Of a stretch of DNA of 10,088 nt, positions 1 through 6,627 are shown in pieces (position 1 is the first letter of the stretch; the number at the start of each line of letters is the position of its first letter). Origin of the DNA: Clostridia bacterium (lineage in GTDB: Bacteria; Bacillota; Clostridia; UMGS1810); the NCBI GenBank assembly GCA_016293435.1, contig JAEDEG010000097.1, forward strand, positions 1 to 10,088. The letters are read 5' to 3'. Made by a program: the position numbers and the translations under genes. Under the pieces are notes generated by a model. It had not been told where the DNA came from. It searched no databases and saw only the letters and a list, made by a program, of their open reading frames with translations.

Positions 1-1708
1 GGGATACTTTTTCGGCAAATACCAAGAACTCATCTCCACCCATTCTATATATCTTGTGACCATAGAATACTTTCTTTAGGGTATTGGCAATATACAAGAG
101 CATTTCATCGCCTGCAGCATGACCATACTTATTGTTACGAAGATGAAGCTCATTAACATCAATATAAATGCATGAAAATTTCTGCGGTTTTTTCTTATCA
201 AGCATCAAAAGGTCTTTTTTATATCTAACGCGGTTTGAAACTCCTGTGAGTGAATCGGTCTTTGCCGCAATCTCTGTTTTGTTTAAATGCTTTTTGTTGT
301 AAATTGCAATGGAAAAACAAACTGCAACATCTTCCAAAAGAAGTCTGACTGTTCTGCTGTTTTTAGAATTTACAACACCAAGAATGCCGATATGATTTTT
401 TTTGTCAATAACTGTTGCAAAGGAAACCTCAGTGATTTTATGCTCTTTCAGAAAATCATAAAAAATGTGGTTCGTTTTTACAAGATGGTTGTTTGGCGTA
501 ATGCACATAAGGTTTACAGTGGCGTTATTCACCTTGTGAAGTTCTGCGGCGTAACGAAGAATTTCTGATATAAAATATTTTCTGTCATCACCCGAAAGGA
601 TTTCTTCCAAACCGGCAGGCATATCGAAATTGTACTCTTCTCCGTCAGAATCAAAGAATACCGCAGATCGAGATTTTGCAAAGGTAGCGATCTCTTTTAA
701 AGACTCGGAAACATTATTCTGATGCTGATTTATCTCTAAAAGCAATTTTTTGATTTTTGATGCACAGGCTGTCGCAAGGTTTCTTTGTTTTTCGCCGCGC
801 ATCAAAATCGCAATATACAAAGCCATGATGAGTAATATTGTGATAAATGAAACAAGGTGTAGGTTAGATAGAATGTACGTTTTTGCAAATACCTGAGACT
901 CATACCTTGCAAGAGTTATCTTCCAGTCAATTCCTTCAAGTGTAGAAAAATGAGCATAAACTTCTTCATCTTTAAGCACGGATTGGAAATAAGTATAACC
1001 CTTTTCGCTATTTATCATTTGCTCATAGGAATAGCCATCACGATATTCTCTGTTTTCTAAGAAAGAAATATTTCCAAGTTTGTCATGAATGGTGTCGATA
1101 ACAAGATTTCCTGTTTCTTTATCATAAACGAAGAGCTGTGCGTCAAGCTCTTTTGCCATATTGTTGTATTTATTTTCGAGAACGTAAAGCTTTATAACGC
1201 CGTATAAAATGCCGACAGTGTTTCCGTTTACTTTGATGGGAACAGCACTTCTTATGATTTCATAGTTGTCCCTTGTGAGGTCTTTTACACGTCCGCTTAT
1301 GTATTCACCTTTTGCGGCTTCCTCATCAAAGGATATTTGTCCATTAAGGTTCAATGTTCCCGCCTTTGTTATAAAAGTATTATCCGGCATCAGTATTCCT
1401 ATATTTTCAATAAGACCAATGGGTTTAAAGGAATTAAACATCAAATCAAAGTTCTCGCCGTCCGAATAAAGCTTTGCTGCAAAATTTGCCATAGTTGCAA
1501 GATTTTCGCGGTCGGATAATAGCTGAAGCTCCATATCGTCTTTAATTTGCTTGGTCTGCATATGCAAATTTTCATATGCCTCATCTTCTGCCGCATAGTA
1601 ATAATAACTAACCGTAGTCAAAAATACTATACACAAAAGAATTGCTGCTATTATCGTATATAAAATATTGTTTTTTCTGTGTTGTTTTTTTTCGTACTTT
1701 ATTGCCAT
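1..1708 (-). CDS. Membrane-bound sensor diguanylate cyclase (Cache-GAF-GGDEF), 3'-truncated by window edge
   Basis: Predicted to make cyclic di-GMP from two GTP in response to an extracellular signal. I translated 569 codons from the ATG at 1706-1708; the frame is open to the window edge, so the C-terminus is missing. Residues about 14-37 and 283-303 are hydrophobic membrane segments. The roughly 245 residues between them fit a double-Cache extracytoplasmic sensor. Residues about 310-475 look like a coiled linker plus a GAF-like domain (GILGVVN near 441). The GGDEF domain begins at DSLTGVSNR (485-493), continues through IDVNELHLRNNKYGH (516-530) and GDE (533-535), and carries an intact GGDEF at 557-561. 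Metal-ligand Asp517 and the substrate Asn525 are present, but the usual ND pair is NN (525-526). The position of the inhibitory RxxD site reads FYGH, so product inhibition is probably absent. An AAGGAA ribosome site precedes the start. It is divergent from the regulator gene, with no sign of a shared job. The domain calls are by eye; GGDEF is secure and Cache and GAF less so. Confidence 0.9.
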   Translation of the reverse strand, partial: MAIKYEKKQHRKNNILYTIIAAILLCIVFLTTVSYYYYAAEDEAYENLHMQTKQIKDDMELQLLSDRENLATMANFAAKLYSDGENFDLMFNSFKPIGLIENIGILMPDNTFITKAGTLNLNGQISFDEEAAKGEYISGRVKDLTRDNYEIIRSAVPIKVNGNTVGILYGVIKLYVLENKYNNMAKELDAQLFVYDKETGNLVIDTIHDKLGNISFLENREYRDGYSYEQMINSEKGYTYFQSVLKDEEVYAHFSTLEGIDWKITLARYESQVFAKTYILSNLHLVSFITILLIMALYIAILMRGEKQRNLATACASKIKKLLLEINQHQNNVSESLKEIATFAKSRSAVFFDSDGEEYNFDMPAGLEEILSGDDRKYFISEILRYAAELHKVNNATVNLMCITPNNHLVKTNHIFYDFLKEHKITEVSFATVIDKKNHIGILGVVNSKNSRTVRLLLEDVAVCFSIAIYNKKHLNKTEIAAKTDSLTGVSNRVRYKKDLLMLDKKKPQKFSCIYIDVNELHLRNNKYGHAAGDEMLLYIANTLKKVFYGHKIYRMGGDEFLVFAEKVS

Positions 1709-1760
1709 ATCTATTCCTTATTATTTATAATTCAAATTGTTTAATTATATATACATTATA

Positions 1761-1789
1761 ATTATAACATACAAATCCAATATTGTCAA
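1761..1789 (-). promoter_or_regulatory. Consensus sigma-A promoter of the diguanylate cyclase gene
   Basis: On the minus strand, TTGACA (1784-1789) and TATAAT (1761-1766) are separated by 17 bases, with TG one base before the -10 box (extended -10). Both hexamers are perfect. Predicted transcription starts near 1754, giving a leader of about 46 bases before the ATG at 1708. No copy of the AGCACA-N3-TGTGCT operator lies here, so this gene is probably outside that regulon. Confidence 0.8.
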
Positions 1790-1857
1790 TTTCTATACTG
1801 TTTTTAAAGACTTTGATAGTAGATATATTACTTTATTTTATGGGCATTTCAGAAATT

Positions 1858-1886
1858 AAATTTGCTTTTTTACCAAATGCAAATTT
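1858..1886. repeat. 8-bp inverted repeat in the divergent intergenic region
   Basis: AAATTTGC (1858-1865) and GCAAATTT (1879-1886) are perfect inverted copies separated by 13 bases. There is no T-run directly after either arm, so it does not look like an intrinsic terminator. It lies upstream of the -35 boxes of both divergent promoters, where an activator or repressor could bind. It may also be a chance product of AT-rich DNA. The rest of 1795-1950 shows nothing I can assign. Confidence 0.35.
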
Positions 1887-1950
1887 CAATGCTTTATATA
1901 GTTTTTAATATCACTAAATCAAAAAAGTCGTAATTTATCAATTTTTTATA

Positions 1951-1978
1951 TTGACAAATTCAGGAAATGTGATATAAT
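1951..1978 (+). promoter_or_regulatory. Extended -10 sigma-A promoter of the TetR-family gene
   Basis: TTGACA (1951-1956) and TATAAT (1973-1978) are perfect hexamers with a 16-base spacer, and TG at 1970-1971 makes it an extended -10 promoter. Transcription should start at about 1985, the first base of the palindromic operator. A repressor bound there would block polymerase directly. Confidence 0.85.
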
Positions 1979-1984
1979 CATTTT

Positions 1985-1999
1985 AGCACACTGTGTGCT
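1985..1999. promoter_or_regulatory. Palindromic operator O1 (AGCACA-N3-TGTGCT) at the regulator's own promoter
   Basis: The 15 bases AGCACACTGTGTGCT form a perfect palindrome (7-base arms around a central T). The site starts 7 bases after the -10 box, on the expected transcription start. Its length matches the roughly 15-bp operators typical of TetR-family dimers. The same twelve defined positions recur at 2695-2709 before fabH. I infer autoregulation by the TetR-family protein encoded just downstream; the sequence shows the palindromes, not the binding. Confidence 0.75.
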
Positions 2000-2025
2000 G
2001 TATTGCTTTTATGGAGTTGATTCTT

Positions 2026-2610
2026 ATGAAAAAAAAAGGCGAGCTAATACGTGATGAAGTTAGCGAAGAAATAATAAGAATTACCGAACATATAGCTACC
2101 ACTGAAGGTGCGCACAATGTTACAGTAAGAAAAATACTTAAAGTGCTTAAAGCAACCAACAGAGTTTTTTACAACCGGTTTCACAATGTTGGTGAGGTTC
2201 TTGAAATTGTGTATAGAAATGCGGTGTATAGAAGTCATGAAAGTCTTGAAAGTAAGATTGATAAATCAAAGCACTTTTTTGAATATGTAACCGACGTTGC
2301 TACCCAAGCTTTGATACACACATACGAAGTTAAGATGAAGTTCAGTGGGTATATGTTTGAACACGATTCGTTGACAGAAGCAAATTGTAACTGGTGGACA
2401 GATCAAATAAGTAAACTTATAGAATATGCAAAGGAAAATAAGCTGATTAAAGACGTTGATACTGCAATGCTTAGCTATACATTATGGTGTTTTTGCCGTG
2501 GGTATAACGTTGATTCTGTAACACGAAAACTAAGCATGGAAGAAGCGATCAAATATTTTAAATTTGGGTTTGGATGTATTATAAACAGTTTGAGAATAGA
2601 CAATGGGTAA
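2026..2610 (+). CDS. TetR-family transcriptional regulator, likely repressor of the fatty acid synthesis operon
   Basis: A 194-residue predicted DNA-binding regulator of typical TetR length. The N-terminal domain shows a helix-turn-helix at about residues 32-53 (NVTVRKILKVLKATNRVFYN), followed by the helix that usually closes the TetR DNA-binding domain. Residues about 75-190 are alpha-helical with aromatic and Cys-rich stretches (WWTD near 123, WCFCRGY at 154-160), suiting a hydrophobic ligand pocket. I chose the ATG at 2026 because GGAG lies at 2013-2016 with 9 bases of spacing. A GTG at 1993 would lie inside the operator, and the ATG at 2011 has no ribosome site. The gene is 182 bases upstream of fabH and shares an operator with it. 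By analogy with TetR-type lipid regulators such as FabR, DesT and FasR, the ligand may be an acyl thioester, but nothing here identifies it. It is not FapR, and FabT is a MarR-family protein. Family assignment is firm; target and ligand are inferred. Confidence 0.88.
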   Translation: MKKKGELIRDEVSEEIIRITEHIATTEGAHNVTVRKILKVLKATNRVFYNRFHNVGEVLEIVYRNAVYRSHESLESKIDKSKHFFEYVTDVATQALIHTYEVKMKFSGYMFEHDSLTEANCNWWTDQISKLIEYAKENKLIKDVDTAMLSYTLWCFCRGYNVDSVTRKLSMEEAIKYFKFGFGCIINSLRIDNG

Positions 2611-2661
2611 TATATGTAAATAAAATAACCTGTAAATATATAAAATAATAAATATAAAAAA

Positions 2662-2723
2662 TTGAAATATAAATTTCATTTTTATGCCCTTTTCAGCACA
2701 CCCTGTGCTGAATTTAGTAAAAT
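2662..2723 (+). promoter_or_regulatory. Candidate promoter region of the fab operon
   Basis: No perfect promoter is visible, but two arrangements fit. In the first, TTGAAA (2662-2667) and a poor -10 (TATGCC, 2683-2688) sit about 6 bases before the operator, the same geometry as at the tetR promoter. In the second, TAAAAT (2718-2723, 5 of 6) is a -10 whose -35, at 17 bases, would be AGCACA (2695-2700) inside the operator itself. Either way the operator overlaps the polymerase footprint. Read-through from the tetR promoter is also possible, since no strong terminator separates the genes. Confidence 0.35.
2695..2709. promoter_or_regulatory. Palindromic operator O2 (AGCACA-N3-TGTGCT) upstream of fabH
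   Basis: AGCACA (2695-2700), CCC, TGTGCT (2704-2709). Flanking C2694 and G2710 extend the arms to 7 bases. All twelve defined positions match O1 at 1985-1999, and both are preceded by a T-rich run. Surrounding sequence is otherwise AT-rich and unlike O1, so the match is not explained by a longer duplicated segment. It lies 82 bases before the fabH start. I infer that it is the site through which the adjacent TetR-family protein controls the operon. Confidence 0.75.
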
Positions 2724-2756
2724 TGGCTTACAGGGTTATTTAATAAATAGAAATAT

Positions 2757-2771
2757 AGCACATTTTATGCG
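2757..2771. promoter_or_regulatory. Degenerate third copy of the operator in the fabH leader
   Basis: AGCACA-TTT-TATGCG matches the O1/O2 pattern at 10 of 12 defined positions: the left arm is perfect and the right arm matches 4 of 6. It begins 62 bases after O2, close to six helical turns, on the same face of the helix, and ends just before the fabH ribosome site. It could be an auxiliary site for cooperative binding or a chance half-site. Confidence 0.35.
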
Positions 2772-2791
2772 AAGTGAGGATGTTATAAATT

Positions 2792-3745
2792 ATGAGTATT
2801 AAAGTAATTGGCACGGGAGCATATGTTCCTGAAAAAATCGTTACAAATGATGACCTAAAGAAATTGATAGATACATCTGATGAATGGATCAGACAAAGAG
2901 TTGGAATTGAAGAAAGAAGGATTTCGACTGAAGAAACGGCGGCGGAATTTGCAGTTAAAGCTTCCATGCAAGCTTTGGAAGATTCCGGCATTAGCGCCGG
3001 AGAACTCGATTTGATAATTGCTGCTTCAATAAGCTCCGAAACTGTTTGTCCAACGGTTGCCGGTTTTGTACAAAAAGAAATTGGTGCATCTTGCCCTGCG
3101 TTTGATGTTAATTCAGCCTGCAGCGGATTCCTGTTTGCATTGGATACAGCTGTTTCGTATATCGCAAGAGGCGAATATAAAAATATCTTAGTAATAGGAA
3201 GCGAACGATTGAGTAAAATTGTTGATTGGAGCGATAGGAGTACATGTGTGATTTTTGGAGACGGTGCCGGTGCTTGTATCGTTAGTAAGGGAGATGGCTA
3301 TTTAGCATCAAACCTTTATACAAAAGGCGATGATGGAGTTATTTCAATCCCAGCCTATGGCGGTTCCTCACCTTTTTATACCGGAGTGCATAAAGCTCCA
3401 TACATATTTATGGATGGTCAGGAAACTTTCAAATTTGCAGTAAACAAAATTGTCAGCGATATTAAATTAATAACTGAAAAAGCAGGACTTACTCTTGATG
3501 ATATTGCGTATATTGTACCGCATCAGGCAAATGTGAGAATTATAGATTTTGCATCCAAACGTCTCGGTATACCCAAAGATAAGTTTTTTGTGAACATTCA
3601 AAAATACGGAAATACATCATCAGCAAGTGTTCCGATTGCTTTGGATGAGCTTGCACGATCCGGCAAATTGAAATCCGGTGACATTTTAGCTCTTACTGCT
3701 TTTGGCGGTGGATTGTCAAGTGCAGTGTGCTTGTTAAAGTGGTAA
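2792..3745 (+). CDS. fabH: Beta-ketoacyl-ACP synthase III (FabH)
   Basis: Starts fatty acid chains in the cytoplasm by condensing an acyl-CoA primer with malonyl-ACP. The 317 residues are normal family length. The catalytic triad is intact: Cys110 in SACSG, His244 in PHQAN and Asn274 in KYGNTSSAS, equivalent to Cys112, His244 and Asn274 of E. coli FabH. DEWIRQRVGI (30-39) is the CoA-binding region and the C-terminal FGGGLSSA (304-311) is typical. A GTGAGGA ribosome site at 2774-2780 precedes the ATG with a slightly long spacing. It is the first gene of the operon, directly behind operator O2, so control at O2 would set expression of all following genes. The primer preference (acetyl or branched) cannot be read from sequence here. 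Confidence 0.97.
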   Translation: MSIKVIGTGAYVPEKIVTNDDLKKLIDTSDEWIRQRVGIEERRISTEETAAEFAVKASMQALEDSGISAGELDLIIAASISSETVCPTVAGFVQKEIGASCPAFDVNSACSGFLFALDTAVSYIARGEYKNILVIGSERLSKIVDWSDRSTCVIFGDGAGACIVSKGDGYLASNLYTKGDDGVISIPAYGGSSPFYTGVHKAPYIFMDGQETFKFAVNKIVSDIKLITEKAGLTLDDIAYIVPHQANVRIIDFASKRLGIPKDKFFVNIQKYGNTSSASVPIALDELARSGKLKSGDILALTAFGGGLSSAVCLLKW

Positions 3746-3770
3746 CAAAATAATTGTTACAATTATTTTT
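3742..3770 (+). terminator. Two mutually exclusive hairpins at the fabH stop (possible attenuator or processing element)
   Basis: AAAATAATTG (3747-3756) pairs perfectly with CAATTATTTT (3760-3769) around a 3-base loop, and a T-rich run follows, resembling an AU-rich intrinsic terminator. An alternative stem, GTAACAA (3742-3748) with TTGTTAC (3754-3760), covers the fabH stop codon and uses the same bases, so only one can form. This could tune transcript levels between fabH and acpP or mark a processing or stability point. With almost no G-C pairs, termination would be partial at best. Confidence 0.45.
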
Positions 3771-3787
3771 ATATATTTTTATTTCAT

Positions 3788-3792
3788 GGAGG
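3788..3792 (+). promoter_or_regulatory. Ribosome binding site fixing the acpP start
   Basis: GGAGG lies 8 bases before the ATG at 3801. An in-frame ATG at 3786 overlaps this site and would add five residues (MEEFI) to the N-terminus; it has no ribosome site of its own and is not the likely start. Confidence 0.85.
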
Positions 3793-3800
3793 AATTTATT

Positions 3801-4022
3801 ATGACAATCGAAAAAGTAAAAGATTTATTGGCTGAACATCTTGACATTGATGTTAGCGAAATCACTGAGGATACTACATTTGAAGATCTTGGTGTGGATT
3901 CTCTTGACACTGTAGAAATCATGATGGAAATGGAAGATGAGTTTGGTATCGAAATCAAACCCGCAGAGGTCGGTAAATCTGTAAAAGAGCTTGTTGCTTA
4001 TATAGACAGTAAGCTGGCGTAA
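3801..4022 (+). CDS. acpP: Acyl carrier protein
   Basis: A 73-residue acidic carrier that holds the growing chain as a thioester on a phosphopantetheine arm and passes it among FabD, FabH, FabF, FabG, FabZ and FabK. The attachment Ser34 lies in the DSL motif (GVDSLDTVEIMMEMEDEFG), and helices I, II and III are evident. Length is typical. The start is set by the GGAGG at 3788-3792. It is separated from fabH by 55 bases containing a hairpin and from fabK by 25 bases. ACP is normally far more abundant than the enzymes, so the preceding hairpin may influence its relative level by protecting RNA; that is inference. Confidence 0.97.
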   Translation: MTIEKVKDLLAEHLDIDVSEITEDTTFEDLGVDSLDTVEIMMEMEDEFGIEIKPAEVGKSVKELVAYIDSKLA

Positions 4023-4047
4023 TTTTATTCGGAAGGGGGAAATCAAT

Positions 4048-4992
4048 ATGATTAAATCACCAATATGCGAATTGTTGGGAATAAAGTATCCTATATTCCA
4101 AGGCGGAATGGCACATATTTCAGATGCGGAGCTTGCAGCTGCTGTATCCAATGCCGGAGGTCTCGGAATAATTTCTGCTGCAAGCGGAGATTTGAAATAC
4201 ATTGAGGAGCAAATTGATATTGCTTTCTCCCTGACCGATAAACCGTTTGGTGTAAATGTAATGTTAATGGGGCCAAATGTAGACGAAATTGCAGAGCTTC
4301 TTGCGCAAAAACGCGTTGCAGTTGTAACTACAGGTGCCGGTAATCCCGAAAAACACGTTGAATTATGGAAAAAATCCGAAATTAAAGTTATACCGGTAGT
4401 TCCGAGCTGCGCACTTGCAAAGCTTGCCGAAAGGAGCGGGGCTGATGCAGTAATAGCCGAGGGCGGAGAATCCGGCGGACATGTTGGAGATCTTACAACC
4501 ATGGCTCTTGTCCCTCAGGTTTGTGATTCAGTTAACATTCCGGTTATCGCTGCAGGGGGCATAGCTGACGGACGAGGAATAGCAGCTTCTTATATGCTTG
4601 GTGCCGTTGGTGTTCAAGTTGGCACACGATTTCTCGTTGCCACCGAATGCAACATAAATCAAACATATAAGAACAAGGTATTAAAATCAAACGATACTTC
4701 AACAATAGTTACCGGCAAAAGGCTCGGTCATCCGGTAAGAAGCATAAAAACAGCTTTCTCACGCAGTTACGCCAAAGCGGAATATACTGATATATCCGAT
4801 GACGAGCTTGAAACAATGGCAGTTGGTACACTGCGCGCTGCGGTGTGTGATGGTGACGAAAAGAGAGGCTGCTTCCTCGCCGGACAAATTGCAGGTTTGG
4901 TAAATCGGGAGCAATCAGTAAAAGATATGATATCAGAAATGATTAGAGATGCCGAAACTATATTGAATGGAGCAGAAAAATGGGTAAAATAG
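4048..4992 (+). CDS. fabK: FMN-dependent enoyl-ACP reductase II (FabK)
   Basis: Carries out the last reduction of each elongation cycle, trans-2-enoyl-ACP to acyl-ACP, using NAD(P)H and FMN. The 314-residue protein is a TIM barrel of the nitronate monooxygenase-like family. Visible motifs are FQGGMAHISDAELAAAVSNA near 17-36, GVNVML (68-73), the EGGESGGHVG stretch (138-147) with the probable catalytic His145, and the flavin phosphate-binding AAGGIADGRG (168-177) and GVQVGTRF (188-195). A nitronate monooxygenase would share the fold, but placement between acpP and fabD makes FabK by far the better call. A GGAAGGGGG ribosome site lies just before the ATG. Its 3' end overlaps fabD by 13 bases. 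FabK replaces the triclosan-sensitive FabI, as in streptococci and many clostridia. Confidence 0.96.
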   Translation: MIKSPICELLGIKYPIFQGGMAHISDAELAAAVSNAGGLGIISAASGDLKYIEEQIDIAFSLTDKPFGVNVMLMGPNVDEIAELLAQKRVAVVTTGAGNPEKHVELWKKSEIKVIPVVPSCALAKLAERSGADAVIAEGGESGGHVGDLTTMALVPQVCDSVNIPVIAAGGIADGRGIAASYMLGAVGVQVGTRFLVATECNINQTYKNKVLKSNDTSTIVTGKRLGHPVRSIKTAFSRSYAKAEYTDISDDELETMAVGTLRAAVCDGDEKRGCFLAGQIAGLVNREQSVKDMISEMIRDAETILNGAEKWVK

Positions 4993-5900
4993 CATTTGTT
5001 TTTGCAGGACAAGGCGCTCAGTACAGCGGAATGGGAAAAACACTCTATGAGCTGGGTGGAAACGTACAGAATTTGTATGACACAGCCGAGGAAATTCGCC
5101 CCGGTACAATAAAACAATCGTTTGAAGGCAGTGACGATGAACTTAAAATCACATCAAATACACAGCCCTGCCTTTATCTTGTGGATCTTGGTGCTGCTGT
5201 GGCACTAAATGAAAATGGAATTTATGCCGATGCCGTTGCGGGGTTTTCACTTGGTGAAATAGCTGCGCTGGCATATGCAAAGAGCTACTCTTATGCAGAC
5301 GGTTTTAGAATAGTAACTAAGCGCGGTCAGCTTATGAATGATGCCGCATGCACTGTCGATTCTGCAATGGCAGCTGTTCTTAAGCTTTCAAGTAATGAAG
5401 TGGAAAAAATTACTAATGAATTTGAAAATTTATATGCAGTGAATTTTAACAGTCCGGGTCAAACTGTTGTGTCCGGCTTAAAAAGCGAAATGCCTCTTTT
5501 TGAAGAGAAGGTAAAGATCGCAGGTGGCAGAATTGTTCCTTTGGCTGTGAGTGCAGCATTTCATTCGCCTTTTATGAATGAAGCGGCAGCCAAATTTGGG
5601 AAAGAGCTTGAAAATTTTGAAATTTGCAGGCCTGAGATTCCGGTATATGCAAATTATGACGCTCTCCCCTATTCTGACAATGTAACAGAATATCTCATAA
5701 ACCAAATGAAAAGTCCTGTAAGATGGCAGACTACCATAGAAAACATGATATCAGACGGATTTACGGATTTTATTGAGGTTGGAGCAGGGAAAACCTTGTC
5801 GGGACTTATAAAAAAGATATCAAAAGATGTTAATGTATATAATGTTCAGGATTCCGAAAGCCTCAAGAAAACAATTGAGGAGGTAAAAAATAATGCTTAA
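4980..5900 (+). CDS. fabD: Malonyl-CoA:ACP transacylase (FabD)
   Basis: Transfers malonyl from CoA to ACP to supply the two-carbon extender. The 306 residues are typical length. GQGAQYSGMG (10-19) is the N-terminal oxyanion loop. The nucleophile Ser90 lies in GFSLGE (88-93), Arg115 binds the malonyl carboxylate, and His195 in AAFHSPFM is the catalytic base. The residue before the nucleophile is Phe89 rather than the usual His of GHSLGE, which is unusual, but serine, arginine and histidine are all kept, so activity is expected. The start at 4980 has GGAG at 4969-4972 and overlaps fabK by 13 bases; the end overlaps fabG by 8 bases. These overlaps suggest translational coupling. Confidence 0.96.
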   Translation: MGKIAFVFAGQGAQYSGMGKTLYELGGNVQNLYDTAEEIRPGTIKQSFEGSDDELKITSNTQPCLYLVDLGAAVALNENGIYADAVAGFSLGEIAALAYAKSYSYADGFRIVTKRGQLMNDAACTVDSAMAAVLKLSSNEVEKITNEFENLYAVNFNSPGQTVVSGLKSEMPLFEEKVKIAGGRIVPLAVSAAFHSPFMNEAAAKFGKELENFEICRPEIPVYANYDALPYSDNVTEYLINQMKSPVRWQTTIENMISDGFTDFIEVGAGKTLSGLIKKISKDVNVYNVQDSESLKKTIEEVKNNA

Positions 5901-6627
5901 AGACAAAACAGCAGTAATAACCGGAGCATCAAGAGGAATTGGTGCCGCAATTGCCGAAAAAATGGCGCAAAACGGTGCAAATATTGTAATTTTAGATATA
6001 GGTAATGAAGATCAGGCAACACTGCTTGCAAACAAGCTGGAGTCTGAATATGGTGTCAAGTCGGCTGTTTATATGTGCAATGTAACCGACTTTGAACAAT
6101 GCAAAGCAGCAGTAACTGCAATTACAAATGATATCGGAAAAATAGATATACTGGTTAACAATGCAGGCATAACCAGAGATAATCTTGTACTTACCATGTC
6201 AGAGAGTGAATTTGACGCAGTTATGGACACAAATCTAAAAGGAACATTCAATATGATCAAAGCATGTTCAAGAGGTTTTCTGAGGCAAAAAAGTGGTAAA
6301 ATTATAAATCTTTCTTCAATATCCGGGATAATTGGTCTACCCGGTCAAGCAAACTATTCTGCTTCTAAAGCAGGTGTTATCGGTCTTACAAAAGCGGTTG
6401 CAAAAGAGCTTGCGGGTAAGAATGTATGTTGCAATGCAATAGCACCCGGATTTATACAAACTGACATGACAAAAAATTTACCAACTGATGAATATTTAAA
6501 ATCGATTCCAATGAAAAGGCTTGGTCAGACTCAAGATGTAGCAAATTTGGCTTTGTTTTTGGCCAGTGAATTATCAGATTATATAACCGGCGAGGTTATA
6601 CGTGTGGACGGCGGACTTGCGATGTAA
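5893..6627 (+). CDS. fabG: 3-oxoacyl-ACP reductase (FabG)
   Basis: Reduces 3-ketoacyl-ACP to 3-hydroxyacyl-ACP with NADPH, the first reduction of the cycle. It is a 244-residue short-chain dehydrogenase with a Rossmann fold. The cofactor loop TGASRGIG spans 10-17 and NNAG 89-92; the active site is Asn114, Ser142 (NLSSISG), Tyr155 and Lys159 (YSASK). The C-terminal TDMTKNLP and ITGEVIRVDGG stretches are characteristic of FabG. GAGGAGG at 5877-5883 lies 9 bases before the ATG, inside the end of fabD, and the genes overlap by 8 bases. Other short-chain dehydrogenases share the fold, but the operon position and motifs settle it. Confidence 0.97.
   Translation: MLKDKTAVITGASRGIGAAIAEKMAQNGANIVILDIGNEDQATLLANKLESEYGVKSAVYMCNVTDFEQCKAAVTAITNDIGKIDILVNNAGITRDNLVLTMSESEFDAVMDTNLKGTFNMIKACSRGFLRQKSGKIINLSSISGIIGLPGQANYSASKAGVIGLTKAVAKELAGKNVCCNAIAPGFIQTDMTKNLPTDEYLKSIPMKRLGQTQDVANLALFLASELSDYITGEVIRVDGGLAM

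Noticed and set aside
287..568. A 93-codon plus-strand open frame at the left end
   Set aside because: It is antisense to the GAF-like and linker region of the diguanylate cyclase, whose minus-strand frame is open and has recognisable domains throughout.
1993..2025. Longer TetR protein starting at GTG 1993 or ATG 2011
   Set aside because: The GTG lies inside the operator and within about 8 bases of the expected transcription start, and neither start has a ribosome site. The ATG at 2026 has GGAG at good spacing and begins at the usual TetR N-terminus.
2663..2683. Terminator-like hairpin (TGAAAT, 4-base loop, ATTTCA, then T5) between the TetR gene and fabH
   Set aside because: The 6-bp stem has only one G-C pair, too weak to call a terminator, and it overlaps the candidate -35 box. 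Read-through from the regulator gene into fabH remains possible.
3717..3731. TGTGCT near the end of fabH as an operator copy
   Set aside because: Only the right half is present; the left half bears no resemblance to AGCACA.
3825..4502. A 225-codon minus-strand open frame opposite acpP and fabK
   Set aside because: It lies wholly antisense to two well-supported genes, has low-complexity Ser/Ala/Pro-rich sequence typical of a mirrored frame, and shows no recognisable domain.
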